From: Nectonema munidae
Taxonomy: Eukaryota > Nematomorpha > Nectonematoida > Nectonematidae
DNA: 64,000 bases
Direction: 5' to 3'
NCBI GenBank assembly: GCA_030549495.1
Contig: JAUIRK010001007.1
Coordinates: 372,001 to 436,000, forward strand
Shown one piece after another: positions 51,501-60,437 of the stretch; position 1 is the stretch's first letter; each line of letters opens with the position of its first letter. The position numbers and the translations under genes are program-made. The notes under the pieces were generated by a model. The model had not been told where the DNA came from. It saw nothing but the letters and a program-made list of their open reading frames with translations, and did no database searches.

Positions 51501-52703
51501 TTGGCAGACAAGCTGATTTTGATAGTGTTATTAGAAACTTTGCAAGTAAAAAAGGCAGAAAAGCGTTTATATAACAGTTAAATGATTCTCTTCTAATTTA
51601 ACAAAGTTTAACATTTTTAACAAACTGTTTTATATAATTAATAAAAGAGCATTTCTTGTTTAAATTTTAAATCAACCTCAATTTCGTATCTTAAAATAAT
51701 TTTGCAAATCTTAGAGGCCCTAAATAGATTTTGTTCCGATTAAAAAATTCCTCTTGGAGGCTCTGAGTACGATTCATGGTTAAGAAACAACTAACAAGCA
51801 AAAAATATAAGAATAGAATTGATATGAATAATTTATAGATAATATATCATAAAAGCATTTACATGAAATTTTGAATGAATCACAATTATAGATCAGTAGC
51901 GGTCGTGTGTTGATTTTTTTCCTGTCATCAACCCCCTCCCAGTCAAATTTCTGGTTAGGATGTTGGTCCTAAGAAATGAAAATAGCCTGATTCAAATATA
52001 TGAAATCCAATTGAAAAGGAAAGAAGGGTCTTCAAAATTAATAATAAAATTTTAATAAAAATATTTATAAAATGAATTATAATTTGGAAAAATTATTTGA
52101 GATCCGAATCATTGAAACTAAGTTCGACACTATAAGCTGACATTACATAAAACAAAAACATATTCGGCCCTTTTTATGAAATAAAGGCATGGAATATTCC
52201 GTGCCTTTATGTTGTTACTGAACAGGTTTTAAAAAATAAATGAAGGATAAAACATTGTTAGAATTTTTACGCAAATAAACTTACTGCAAATAAATGGGAT
52301 ATTTTTGTTGATAGCAGCCATGAAAGATGAATTGAAATGCGGATTCGAACACATAAGGGCGTCTATAAAGGAAGTGTGTGGAGCAAATGCTAAAATCTTC
52401 ACATTTTCATCAAACTTTCCCGTATATTTGGTGTGGTGAAATCCGAAGAGGAATTTTGAACAGCGATAAAAAAACTCAAGTATTGGCAAACTAAGTCTAA
52501 ACTTACGGAAAAGAAACATGAAAGAAATGCATCACTCTCCGCATAAAAATGTACTTGAGTTGCCAACTTGACATCGGCACGCCTTTTCTTGAATCTTCTT
52601 CATAAGTCCAAGTAGCCAAATATACTATAGGAGTGGTAACAGCTAGCAAGCAAAGCAGTAAGAGTATTCTTATCGGAAAAAGAGTCAAAGAACCGACAAA
52701 AAT
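30472..52703 (-). CDS. LPCAT: Lysophosphatidylcholine acyltransferase (LPCAT family)
   Basis: Eleven minus-strand exons in order: 52536-52703, 52285-52474, 46344-46517, 46226-46284, about 45475-45550, 38796-38896, 38595-38711, 36583-36734, 32270-32356, 32082-32214, 30472-30530. The enzyme transfers acyl groups from acyl-CoA to lysophospholipid at ER or lipid-droplet membranes. Evidence: a hydrophobic anchor (FPIRILLLLCLLAV), the acyltransferase HxxxxD motif in APHTSFIDAL, QPIYVDRNEKASR, the FPEGTTTNG motif, GAFSAAVPIQPICIKYQNKF, SYEECLLF, then EF-hand-like segments (NIDGCVP; HFDPSHKMNAEEKLF). Motif order matches human LPCAT1/2. Most phases agree. Unresolved: the N-terminal exon(s), the acceptor of the 45.5 kb exon, and a phase clash between the 38.6 and 36.7 kb exons that probably hides a small exon. 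LPCAT1, 2 and 4 cannot be told apart. Confidence 0.85.
30531..32081. other. LPCAT last intron
   Basis: AT-rich; no repeat end, coding frame or RNA gene recognised. Confidence 0.45.
32082..32214 (-). CDS. LPCAT: LPCAT exon: EF-hand 2
   Basis: Follows a 55-base intron ending in TTTCCTCCTCAG. Encodes KYGSLYPNWKSMLIHFDP, then MNAEEKLFSFKQILSF. The FD...M..EE..F pattern fits the second EF-hand, with the calcium loop poorly kept. Donor GTATCT, exit phase 1. Confidence 0.75.
32270..32356 (-). CDS. LPCAT: LPCAT exon: degenerate EF-hand 1
   Basis: Acceptor TTCATTTTAG, donor GTAATC, 29 codons in phase 0. Encodes RHNIDGCVPAKWIFDLALLL, aligned with DRNHDGSIDFREYVIGLAVL of LPCAT2. The N, D and G of the loop remain, but the first acidic and the twelfth glutamate positions do not. 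Confidence 0.75.
32939..33318 (+). pseudogene. Transposon-like fossil, GERFHQDI family, second copy
   Basis: Broken coding remains in at least two frames. The later part reads AVSDEHVERFHQDISEME, RYMGRWNPNMIGDFCWML and a lysine-rich end, the same motif series as 4212-4661 on the other strand. The upstream frame (LRALNAFKSVCSGFLGN...) resembles the part that precedes this motif in related repeats. It lies in an LPCAT intron. Confidence 0.55.
33909..34515 (+). repeat. Dispersed repeat R3 (CCAACCTGTATACTACGATG family)
   Basis: Begins CTGTACGGTTGAACGCGGG, then CCAACCTGTATACTACGATG units, GTAAGATTTGATATACCTCA blocks (three), TAATCAAAGAATCGAAAAAT blocks, and ends near TTGGCTCCCATTACTT. The same order occurs at 62829-63487 and inverted from 63550. 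Confidence 0.8.
35150..36090 (+). repeat. Dispersed repeat R1, copy split by a hAT insertion
   Basis: Sequence on both sides of 35320-35938 continues the 24897-25205 repeat without loss, apart from the 8-bp duplication. The two parts are 35150-35319 and 35939-36090. Confidence 0.75.
35320..35938 (-). mobile_element. hAT DNA transposon, C-terminal remnant
   Basis: Termini are TAGAGCTTCTG and its perfect inverse CAGAAGCTCTA, followed inside by TCTCGAGAA-type repeats, with a perfect 8-bp duplication GTATGTAC (35312-35319, 35939-35946). A minus-strand frame, about 35320-35770, keeps acidic EEELQMFKQNK and then LLCIQPTSCHCGRILSP and LSLKNESLNALVFLK. That is the hAT dimerisation region (compare LAIQPTSxxxERxFS...NALxFLK). 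The ERxFS motif is altered to CGRILS. It is a 619-bp non-autonomous deletion derivative. Confidence 0.9.
36583..36734 (-). CDS. LPCAT: LPCAT exon before EF-hand
   Basis: Acceptor ATTCTTCAG, entry phase 1, donor GTGTGC, exit phase 0. Encodes EEEKQGKKTPVSN, then MIALQQVAQLFIA and CRRLSSFKT, matching in position the helix that leads into the first EF-hand loop of LPCATs. Confidence 0.6.
36957..37065 (+). other. GC-rich structured sequence, nature unknown
   Basis: About 100 bases clearly richer in G and C than the surroundings (GGGCCGGTAGGTG, ATTCCGGGCGGGCCACG, GGATGGGTGTGAACGCC), ending in an AATTAATTAATAAAC tail. The tail resembles the GATTGATTAATTATT end of the SINE at 41973-42200. It could be another SINE family or a small RNA-derived repeat. 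Confidence 0.35.
38595..38711 (-). CDS. LPCAT: LPCAT exon: SYEEC segment
   Basis: Acceptor TTATTTTTAG, entry phase 2. Encodes RMNIGTIDCSYEECLLFQ, like the VTDHTYEDCRLMI block of LPCAT2, then a leucine-rich helix. The donor GTTTCA (phase 2) does not fit the next recognised exon, so a small exon may be missing. Confidence 0.7.
38796..38896 (-). CDS. LPCAT: LPCAT exon after acyltransferase core
   Basis: Encodes YTDSVDSILLYITGCENAV and KLKKQIENIGQ, co-linear in length and pattern with the human LPCAT2 segment from FTKVEVEFMPV to RNLMAEAL. The acceptor GAATGAG lacks a good pyrimidine tract; donor GTACAT, exit phase 2. Confidence 0.6.
39527..39976 (+). CDS. Unrecognised 149-codon basic reading frame
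   Basis: Begins with ATG and ends with TAA. The predicted product is rich in lysine, arginine and serine (KPLKIRLRKKAEHKRNGLKR), with no domain, signal peptide or membrane segment that I recognise. It is locally richer in GC than its flanks, on the strand opposite to LPCAT and inside an LPCAT intron. No splice partners, start context or repeats point to a host gene. It may be transposon debris or chance; I do not assign a function. Confidence 0.2.
   Translation: MNFGCVEVFFNLPDSSTSIKRDFTAFINLKGHTRKRSFGSCSHTTEHPFFPRPKDGTWAGTKSVRDVADEKLRCKTNLYFHIILKLTKSPPHNEKPLKIRLRKKAEHKRNGLKRNTSAYHPKSTLSSPKCEERLEEITAKMGNLALLRP
41215..41849 (-). mobile_element. hAT transposon 3' part
   Basis: The end on the minus strand is CAGTGATTCCCAACCGGTGT, preceded by CTCTAGAG. 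Inside, minus-strand codons read SLLLPFSTSYLCEQAFSAMA, then IKSKQRNRLLSLEDDILVAL and IRPRYQEFV, a well-kept hAT dimerisation domain. The opposite terminus was not found, so the left limit is approximate. Confidence 0.7.
41973..42200 (+). repeat. tRNA-derived SINE, longest copy
   Basis: Has a promoter-like head (GGTTAGATACTGGGTTTCGA; B-box GGTTCGATTCC), a body with TTCTTCATAGTTCGATACAA and CTACACGGTACCTTTACCC, and an AT-rich tail GATTGATTAATTATT. The head is shared with 2578-2672 and 14541-14640. Confidence 0.75.
42561..43915 (+). repeat. Dispersed repeat R2, copy split by a hAT MITE
   Basis: Parts 42561-42751 and 43339-43915 are co-linear with 59212-59930: shared TTCCATTTTGCCTTTT.GTTTC, AATTTTAACACGCTTAT, GAAGTTTTTTCCAT-like, GAATCGATCGG-like, GTGAAAAGTTACGAATAA and GTTACAAGAGAGAAGAA. 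Confidence 0.75.
42752..43338. mobile_element. Non-autonomous hAT element (MITE) inside repeat R2
   Basis: Termini CAGTGGCGTAGCCAG (42752-42766) and CTGGCTACGCCTCTG (43324-43338); flanking 8-mers TTGCTACA and ATGCTGCA match at 6 of 8 positions. A run of G (about 42794-42812) lies near the left end and GGGGAGGGGCAG near the right. No transposase is encoded. Confidence 0.8.
45475..45550 (-). CDS. LPCAT: Tentative LPCAT exon
   Basis: Minus-strand codons WYIELDCIPLIQALFLTPHH followed by GTGCTT. The IPLIQALFLT run lines up with YTFIQLCMLT of human LPCAT2 at the expected place, and the exit phase (0) matches the next exon. No acceptor in the right phase was found, so the upstream edge is only approximate. 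Confidence 0.4.
46226..46284 (-). CDS. LPCAT: LPCAT exon: GAF..VPIQP
   Basis: Acceptor TTATTAG; encodes GAFSAAVPIQPICIKYQNKF, matching the GAFxxGVPVQPVxIRYPNK block that follows EGTxxN in LPCATs. Donor GTAAAT, exit phase 0. Confidence 0.9.
46344..46517 (-). CDS. LPCAT: LPCAT exon: EGTTTNG motif
   Basis: Acceptor TTTAAG at the complement of 46518-46519; the split codon gives lysine. Encodes LTNLTQPIYVDRNEKASR, SWPRIVIFPEGTTTNGK and TLITFKQ; donor GTTTTT, exit phase 1. The FPEGT block is diagnostic of the acyltransferase family. Confidence 0.93.
47291..47497. mobile_element. Short hAT-type MITE
   Basis: The right end on the minus strand is CAGAGCTGGGGAGTCAGAGG; the left end CAAGAGATGCAGAGTCAGAG is a decayed inverse. 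Flanking 8-mers ACTACAAT and ATTACAAT match at 7 of 8. It is 207 bp with no coding capacity. GAGTC motifs like these also occur near 12540-12640 and 17768-17850. Confidence 0.65.
48255..48715. repeat. Inverted-repeat element with CGTCTGC motifs
   Basis: The left end CCCATTTGATCCAATCACGC is mirrored at the right end (48670-48715) by GCGTGATTT ... GGGATCAAATGG. Internal AGCAGACGA/TCGTCTGCTTTT motifs recur in both orientations and again near 5275-5325. Probably a decayed MITE; no target duplication is certain. Confidence 0.5.
48860..51765 (+). mobile_element. hAT DNA transposon with TTF/ZMYM1-type transposase, degraded
   Basis: Left end CAGGGCCTAATAGAGG and right end (inverse) CAGAGCCTCCAAGAGG match at 12 of 16 positions. 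Flanks AGTACCAA and AGTACGAT match at 6 of 8. The 2.9-kb interior has, in order on the plus strand: FPEITLKFRGTNGEMHKREF, ERRLLFKKGVDS, WCNILKRIIDVVLFLGERSLAF, DPNNGNFLGLIK, YEVQERFLVFADC, and at the end IPAAVASAERSFSK. These are typical of TTF-finger hAT transposases (ZMYM1-like). Many stops and frame changes are present; no single frame covers more than about 160 codons. Confidence 0.85.
49488..51500 (+). pseudogene. hAT transposase, broken
   Basis: The zinc-finger-proximal part (49488-49700), LAFSGSSHRIGD part (49800-50100), central part (50700-50892) and long frame 50926-51405 (ETNMAEMNDTDDSPE, YILIDNTVAGLTVRF, LLDLDDREEMQHLP) are recognisable pieces of one transposase. The C-terminal dimerisation motif AAVASAERSFSKPKLVKK at about 51385-51440 is in another frame than 50926-51405. 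Multiple breaks make it non-functional. Confidence 0.8.
52285..52474 (-). CDS. LPCAT: LPCAT exon: HxxxxD motif
   Basis: Follows a 61-base intron ending ACTTGAG. Encodes FFYRCSKFLFGFHH, then ILAFAPHTSFIDAL with the catalytic histidine and aspartate, and MAAINKNIPFIC. Donor GTAAGT, exit phase 1. Confidence 0.85.
52536..52703 (-). CDS. LPCAT: LPCAT exon: membrane anchor
   Basis: Acceptor TTTTCAAG at the complement of 52704-52705; 56 codons starting IFVGSLTLFPIRI with a hydrophobic run, then EEDSRKGVP and SSWQLKYIFMRR. The donor GTGATG was chosen because joining to RFFYR restores the family spacing from the tryptophan to GF. Confidence 0.75.
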
Positions 52704-55190
52704 CTTGAAAATTAAAAAGAAAAAAATTCAAAAAAATGTAACCCTTTGATTTCAAGGCCAGAATTTTGGAGACAAATCATATGCCTTCTTTTCAATGGAA
52801 TTTTATATATTTAAAATAGACGATTTTTGTTTCCTGGGACTAATATATTTGCATATGATTTGGAATGTCGTAACAATCAGGGGAGATTACATAAGAGAAG
52901 GGGTGGGCGTATTTTGTCTAGTAGAGATAGTATAGCTTTTAATATATTTTCAAATTATATATATACAAATTTTCATATAAAATTTAGAAAATAAAGATGA
53001 TATAATTTTATCTTTAATATCGATTTGGTGCAACGTTTATTTTAAAGGACTCAGACAATTTCTTGATTTAAAGGTAAAGTATCAACTTACTTAATGACGT
53101 AAAAATATTTTTATTACGTAAAAATTACCAACACAAGGCTGGGCTATTTTAATTTTATAGGTTTAAGACAAAAGGATTGTATATAACTATCGATTTATTT
53201 GCAATATATATAACACCAAGTCAATAAAATATAGTTGGAAAAAAATAATAAATATGCTTTCAAAACACAAAAGATGTTATTTCAATGAGCCATAACTAGC
53301 ATATGTCAATCAACGACTTGTTAGATAATAATTAGATTGACATTCATTTAGTTATGTATTTGGAAGAATCGATATTTTTTAAGAATCAAATTATTGAGAA
53401 TTTAAAAAAACTAAGGAATACGCCCTACATCTAACTAAACAATCTGGATTCTGGTGAAAAACTGATTCTCAAACCAAATGTGCCACTTCCTTGCTGAAGT
53501 AAAAGTTGAAAAATGTCTATTTTATTTATGAAAACTTCAAAGATAGTAACAAAATAATGGCGATATTTATATAATTTCATCCACATTTGTACATATCTTA
53601 TCTCTATTTTTGTTAGAACGTATAAATAGAAGCTTGCGTTACCATTATGATGTTAAAAATCTAATTGAAATACTAGAATAAACACTGTAAAAGATAAATA
53701 CCAAAACAAAAATTATGATTTATTCTTTATATCAAATATGGAAGAAATAATTTGAGGAAAGTTTACTTTAAAGTATTCGTATCTGTTCCATTCTCTGTAA
53801 CTGTAAAATGGATATATAACCATGCTCAACTAGGTTATTTCTCTCCAAACTTTATTTGTTTCAAATTTAGTGACTTTTCGTTTTAGAAATATAATCATTT
53901 AAATTACTACTTAGATTAAGATTTGAATTTAGAAATATTTAATTTTCATTTAGCCATTTATAAATTATAAAAGAAAAGGTATTTAAATATTTTCAAAAAA
54001 AGTTTTCAAGAAACATCTTTAGTGCTCAATCTATTATTATTCTCAAAAAAGCTCATAGATACATATACATGTAAAAACAGCTACAGTATCTTAACATATA
54101 CGGGGGCGAGTCACGATCACGAATCGAACCCAGATCATCTTGATTGAGTTCGAACGTTCCAACCATAAGGTCATCTACAGACAGTAGCATCTATTTTAAT
54201 TAAGAGATAAATAAAAAAATGTTATGAGCATAGATAATTATCGAATAGGACGTAGATTTAAATCAAATTTTTGAAAATCTAAACTAATTAATATTTAAAA
54301 AAATTTTGGTGTTTGTTGGAAATTTTTTCTTTTCTTACTATCTAATATCTCAACTACAAACGAATGGCTTTACTCAAACAAGATACCTACCCCCTTATCC
54401 TAATTTGCACTAAATAAAAAGATTACTCTTCCTCTTCACCTCACATTGCCATTGTTACGCTACTTCTACAATTTTAATTTGCACTTTAACCCTTTTTGCA
54501 GATTCGGCTGTCCTCATATCGAAACTCCTATTCACATTATCCTCTATTGCCCAATATTCTCATCAGAACGAACCAAACTCATTGAAAAAACTCTATTTAT
54601 ATTTTAAAGATCTTCCCTCCTCTCTACTAAAATTCTTATCATACTCCAAAATCAATCATCACATCTCTCTTTTCCTTAATATAATAGAACCATTACTCTC
54701 TACTCACCAACACTTAACTCCACCCTTATTAAACACCTTGCATAATCATACACAGGCAACCTAATCTACACTCTTTTACCTCACCAAGCTTTCTTATTTC
54801 TACTTTAGATCCTAAACCCACTACCCATCCTTACAAATCCCCAAGTTAGCAATTGATGCAAGCATATGAACCAACATTGGAAAGTGCTTAGTTATCTCCT
54901 ACCTACCTACTATCTAATATTTCTAAAGATAATAAAAGTTATTAAACACAAACAGATTATTGAAATATGATCCAAAATTTTTTCAAATTCATTATTCTTA
55001 TTGTTAAAAAAATGAAATTCCTCCGCTTTTCTAAACTCACAAAAATGTAACCAACAATACATTCTCAATCAATATTTAATAATCCTTTTTGTTTTAATAA
55101 AAAGATATTTCTTTTATTCAAATTTTAGATTCATAATATATAACAATACTTTTATGAAATCTAAATAAATTCATTAAACCTTCTATGTCA
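52704..55190. other. Upstream of recognised LPCAT exons
   Basis: The LPCAT N-terminal exon and promoter are expected here or beyond, but I could not identify them. A tRNA-like repeat lies at 54101-54185. The rest is AT-rich; a C-rich, T-rich stretch at about 54350-54800 has frames without similarity. Confidence 0.4.
54101..54185 (-). repeat. tRNA-like SINE head
   Basis: On the minus strand, GACCTTATGGTTGGAACG (A-box region) is followed by GGGTTCGATTCG (B-box), then CGTGACTCGCCCCCG. It is similar in layout to 1561-1632 but not the same sequence. Confidence 0.5.
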
Positions 55191-55198
55191 TGTAAACC

Positions 55199-58031
55199 TA
55201 GGGTTGCCAGATTTCAAAAATAAAAAATCGGGACACTTGTATGACAGAATAATGTTAAGTTTATTACTAATAAAAACTAATTATTTTTAAATTATTAATA
55301 TAAATAATTTTAAACAAATGAATTTTTTGGTGACACACAAAGCTGTTTTGATAAAATTGGGTTTAAACTTGACTAATTATAACGTTAAATATTTAAAAAA
55401 ATCTTATTGTATAGGCGTAATTTTATTTTGAAAAAAAATTGTACAACATGAATAAAAAAATGCATATTTTATAAGAAAGTAACTTAAAATAACAAAAAAT
55501 TACAATGAATTATTTACTTGAATATCACTTATTATTTATGCTTCAATTATATTAAGATTTTGCAGGCTTTGTTTCCTAACACATAGCAATAAAATTCTTT
55601 ATAACTGAAATTAAAGTTCCATTTACATAGCAAGATAGCTTCTATAGAATCCACATCCAATTTGTTTTTCTCATCCATTGAAAATTTTATGAGTTAAAAT
55701 AAACGTTCAACATTAGCATTATGAGTTGGAATGATGAATAAATATTCGCACAAAACCAACAATTTTGAGTATTGTTCTTGAAATTCAATCTTCATGAGAA
55801 TACAAGACCACCTTTCGTGGCATATCTTATTTTTCCACTCATCAGTTTTGACTTCAATTTCTTCAGCAAGAAATTTTTTGAAGATGGACCACTGATAAAA
55901 AATTTGTTGTCATCAATTATTATACCTTTGTTTTTCAACACTAGACAGGATGATTGCACTTGTTCCCATGCTGGAATAGTATTTACTAACATCCATGAAA
56001 ACTTTCAAAATGTTTAATAGATGAAACCCATTTAATAAGATAGTTGTAACAAATGGCATAATAATTAACGACTTCATACAGAAATTTTATTTTATCATAT
56101 GATGAGACATTTTTATTGTTTATACAACAATTTACCAAAAGAGGAATCAATTTTTCATCCATTCTTTCTCTCATAACATCAATGATTTCATTCAGGCAAC
56201 CGAGAACTTCAATAACACTCTTTTTTCTTTTTTCAATTTTCATAATTCTACTGCTGAAAACAAAAGAAAGACTATGAACAAAATATAGGTAAGCTTCACT
56301 AAGATGATTATTAAAAAATTCTAGAATAATTGTAGGTGCCATCTGTTCAGAAAAGAAATAAGATAAGGGCTTCAAATAATTTTATGATTCTTTCAACTGC
56401 TTTATTCAGAGAAAGCCAACGAGTTTTAGAATGTGAAAGAACTGAGGAATACAAACTCACAAAAATCTTTAAGTTTTCCACTTCTAACAGTATAGATACT
56501 GAAGTATGAAAATATTTTAACAACAATTACTTCAATGTCAACCGATAAAACAGCAGTCGCAGTATGAGCAGCAATGTGTAGAATATGTGCTAGGCATCCA
56601 ATACCTTCTATTGATTCATTCATTCTTTCTTTCAGTTTTGCAAAGACATTATTTGTGCCTTTGCGTAAACATCCACGAAAATTTGTATTAGTATTGTCTC
56701 CATAAAAAGCTATGCATTTTAGTCCTGACTCGACAAGACTTTCTTTCCAAAATGTAACTATTGTGTCTGAAGTCTCATTCGGTAAACATTTTACTCTTAG
56801 CAACTTTATCGTGAGACCAACATCACGAGAAAAATATTGTACAATCAAAGGAAATACTTTTTCAGCATTATGATTGCTTGCATCGGTAGATATGCCGAAA
56901 AAAGAAGAATTATTTATATTTTTCACAATTTCGGTAATAGAATGTGGTGCCAAAACGTTTTTGATAATTGCAGTGCATTTTCTTCTACCATTTGAAAATT
57001 TGATTGCAATTTTGGAGTCTGCAAACAACATTGGTGGGATTACATTGGTACAGTCGTTTGAACTGAAAGACATGTGGTGACAAACAGTATAAAAAGCCAT
57101 GACTATTTCTGCCGCTATTATTATATTTTCGTTATCGGTGTTTTTTTTAATTAAAAAGTTTGTTATTGTACTGCACTCTTTTGATGTTGAAGATATATAA
57201 CCTTTGTGTTTTTCGGATCCGATGTGCTTTTTGATGTCATTTCGTCCACCATGTTCAATACTAAATGTGCAGTTACATAAATCACATTTGGCTGCAAAAC
57301 AGCTTGTTGCGCGCTTGACAAAAGACCATTCGCTGGAATATTCATCATGATATTTACACTTACGTTTAGGCATTTTAAAACAGATTAGTAAAAATCTAAA
57401 AAAAAAACAAAAAATGATGTAGGAATACAAAAAATGAGCATAAATATGGTGATATTCACTTGATTGAATGTATAGGCTCCTATATAAAGCATATATAAAT
57501 TTATACATAGACTTTTACTGATTACTAATTAATCTTTTCATGATTACTCTTGTAACATAATATACATAATTGAGGATGTCGGAATTATTTATTATTATAT
57601 TAATGTTTTTTCATCTTGACATAGTTATGTATATTTTTTTTATATTTACATGACATACTAACTAATCTATGTACATATATACATGTATAATAAATATATT
57701 TTATTATTTATTTATCGTGTGTGAAATCTTTGAAGCGGATCATTCTGTTTTTTGTGTTATTATAAAAAAATGAAGTTTGAAACCATATCAAAATGTAGTT
57801 ATTAGATTTACGTACCTTATATTTAAAATTTTCACATATGTAATTTCGATTTTTTTTAAATAAATATCTTTTTTTTCTATAAAAAATGATATGATAAGAA
57901 AATTAAGTTTAAAACTAAAAATTTCATATTTCTAGTTTTTATGGAGGCTAAAATCGGGACAAATGGTGTCCCCTAGTTGTGCATTTGGGACGCGGGACAA
58001 AATAACATAAATAGGACGTCTGGTAACCCTA
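55199..58031 (-). mobile_element. hAT DNA transposon, 2.8 kb, fairly well preserved
   Basis: Terminal repeats TAGGGTTGCCAGA and (inverse) TAGGGTTACCAGA with a perfect 8-bp duplication TGTAAACC at 55191-55198 and 58032-58039. Subterminal AAATCGGGACA motifs occur at both ends. The minus-strand transposase runs from ATG at 57373 and keeps an open frame to 56426, with further parts in other frames down to about 55680. The perfect duplication suggests a younger insertion than the other hATs here. Confidence 0.95.
55680..57373 (-). pseudogene. hAT transposase with BED-like zinc finger, few breaks
   Basis: Starts MPKRKCKYHDEYSSEW; a zinc finger CDLCNCTF ... DIKKHIGSEKH follows at about residues 33-56. 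Next come FSNGRRKCTAI, FFGISTDASNHN (a catalytic-type aspartate), FYGDNTNTNFRG and IGCLAHILHIAAHTA (CxxH), the usual hAT core order. The first frame ends at 56426. Later pieces (55986-56375, then LCEYLFIIPTHNANVERLF near 55690-55760) give the helical and dimerisation parts in different frames. Apparently three or so breaks; otherwise the sequence is still easy to read. Confidence 0.88.
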
Positions 58032-58039
58032 TGTAAACC

Positions 58040-59211
58040 TCATATCGATTGTCTCAATTCCAGTGTGTGATAAGAGGAGGGTTTGCGTTAGCAAGAATAT
58101 CAGCTGTAAACCAAAAATCAGATCACTATGCTAGATTTCTTAAAAACAATAGCTGAGTAGATCGCTGTAATTATCATACTTTTACCTGTTTTGACTTTCT
58201 TAAAAAGTTAACTTTAAACAAACAATGCGTTGACAAGAGTTGTTTGATTATATTAATAAACATGTTACTTTGAATTCTTCTTTATTTTATTTTTTAAGAT
58301 TTTAACGATAATGACTTAATCTATACCATCTCATCATACTTTGGACTTGATGGCATTAATATGAAAGTCATCATATTGTCTTTATGCTACTCTATCTCTT
58401 TAACTCTAGGTCTCAATGGTAATCTTTTCAAATGTGCTGAAATATTTTAAAGTTATCCCTTCTCTTAAAATGGAATAAACCTCCAAATTCAAAAGGATAA
58501 CATCAGTTTTCTGATTTTGTTAAGCGTTTTAGGATAGCTTTTACCCAAAAAAAAAATTCAAAAATTATAGTATTGAACCTGCTCTTCTTAACTTCATCCT
58601 TTCTCTTTCTAAATAATTTTTTTGTACCTTTCTTGACACTTTAAAGCATTTGATTCTATTAATCATATTTTTCTTATTACAAACTGGTAAGACCGTTAGG
58701 TCTTGATCCAAATGATCTTGGTTCGATTCCCGATAGTGACTATTCTTACTATCTGATGTCATATGTCAATCATTTTTTGACAGATATGATTAATTTTTAT
58801 AAAAAATAAACATCACTGTTGGATCCAGCCTACTTGAAAATGGGTACATATGTGTAAAACACCTGCTTTGCAAATTTGATTCACGCTTACAAGTATTTTC
58901 AAATTCTAAATCCAAAAACAATCTATAATTGAAATTGTTGATTTGTTATAAAAATGTGTGTATTTCATGTAAAATTTGAATGAATGTTCTCGTAGTCAGA
59001 TTTTAGATGTAAACCGCAAATTTTGTTTTTGGAAACAATTTTTAGAAGTGAACCACAAATTTATTTTACACTTATAGGTAATTTTGAATCCAAATGCAAA
59101 AACAATCTATAAATGAAATTGACATTGTTGATTTGATATGAAATGCGTTTATTTTTTACTTTTCGCTTATAAACGGATAGCAAATATCTTTTGGATACAT
59201 AAATTAATATA
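58040..59211. other. Flanking sequence with a tRNA-like repeat
   Basis: AT-rich. A tRNA-like SINE head is at 58684-58740. A pair of similar blocks near 58900-58950 and 59080-59140 (CCAAA.CAAAAACAATCTATAA.TGAAATT) forms a short direct repeat. Confidence 0.5.
58684..58740 (+). repeat. tRNA-like SINE head
   Basis: ACTGGTAAGACCGTTAGGTC then CTTGGTTCGATTCCCGATAG: A- and B-box-like promoter with the B-box GGTTCGATTCC perfect. No full cloverleaf can be drawn. Confidence 0.5.
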
Positions 59212-59930
59212 ATATGAATTAAGACAGCTGATGCTTCCATTTTGCCTTTTGTTTCTTTTTCTTTCAAGTTTTTCAAATCAAGCCACTTTGGGAGTTTTCA
59301 TTTTTTCCAATAAATATTTCATTACCTTTTATAATAATTCAACCAACTAATAAATTTTAACACGCTTATCAGGGTCAAGTATGCAGACTTTTAAATTTGA
59401 GTTAAAGTAAAATAGTTTCCATATTTTTGCCATTAACTAGAGAGCGCTTAAATCTATCAAGCAAAACGTTTACTTTTCAAGAAAATTACACATTATCAGC
59501 AACATTGTTAAAACATTTAAATATATATTTTAAAAAAATATAAACATTTTGAAAATACAAAAAATGTGTGAGTGATCAGTGAAAGTTTTTTCATAAATAC
59601 GTATTGCTTCATAAACAAAGTTTTAACACTTATGATTTCAATACTCGTTCAACTTCTTAATGATTTTATTATTTTCGATGAATCGATCGGAATAGGACAG
59701 TGGTTCCCAAGTGGGTAGTACCGGCTTGAAGGGGCGCCGTGAAAAGTTACGAATAACAACAATTATTTTTTCTTGATTTAAACAAAGAAATAAAACATTT
59801 CATTTTTGCAGAAAAAAGAAAGTAAACACTTCTTATGAGCAACTCAATCATAAGAAAGATTCAGCGACCTACCTGCCTTATATTTGTTACAAGAGAGAAG
59901 AATGTCGCCTATATCAGAGGTCTGGCAAGA
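59212..59930 (+). repeat. Dispersed repeat R2, copy without the MITE
   Basis: Co-linear with 42561-43915 apart from the MITE. The join AAGTATGCAGACTTTTAA here corresponds to the site where the MITE sits in the other copy. A hAT-like CAGTGGTTCCCAAGTGGG motif at about 59699 is absent from the other copy. Confidence 0.7.
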
Positions 59931-60437
59931 CCTACGGGGAGACAACTCGCCAGCCTTATTATATATTTAAATGTGTAAATCGTAAAATGCTTAAAAAATA
60001 TAATTAAAATAAAAATTTTCAAAAAATATTTTACATACATATTGAAAGCCACATTTCAAAAATTCTACCTAAAAGTTCAAAAAATTTAACTTTGAAATTG
60101 CAGTTTTATTTCATACAAACTATATGATTGGTTGAAATGTTTATGTAATATATAATAATAATAATACTACTACCAATACTACTTTTTGAAAATTTTTACT
60201 TGTTTGATTTGAAGAAAGAATTAAACTGTTTTTCAATATTTCTTTTTCATGATATATATATCATTAGAAAGCTTATCGTTTGCTACATACTCTAGAATAA
60301 TTTATTTTAAAAAATTTTAATAAATGGACATTACTTCAAAAAATTTTGTCTAAATTTTTGAAAAAATTACGGACCACCTTTTTGTTGAAGCATAATCTGT
60401 CTTTTTTTAAAAAAAATAAATGAAAATGGTATCATTA

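Larger units (their letters stand above)
46518..52284. other. LPCAT intron holding hAT elements
   Basis: Contains a hAT end-like GTGGTTCCCAAACTTTTC near 46930, a MITE (47291-47497), an inverted-repeat element (48255-48715), a large TTF-type hAT (48860-51765), and an ACAT-rich simple repeat (about 49010-49080). Nothing of LPCAT is seen in it. Confidence 0.65.
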
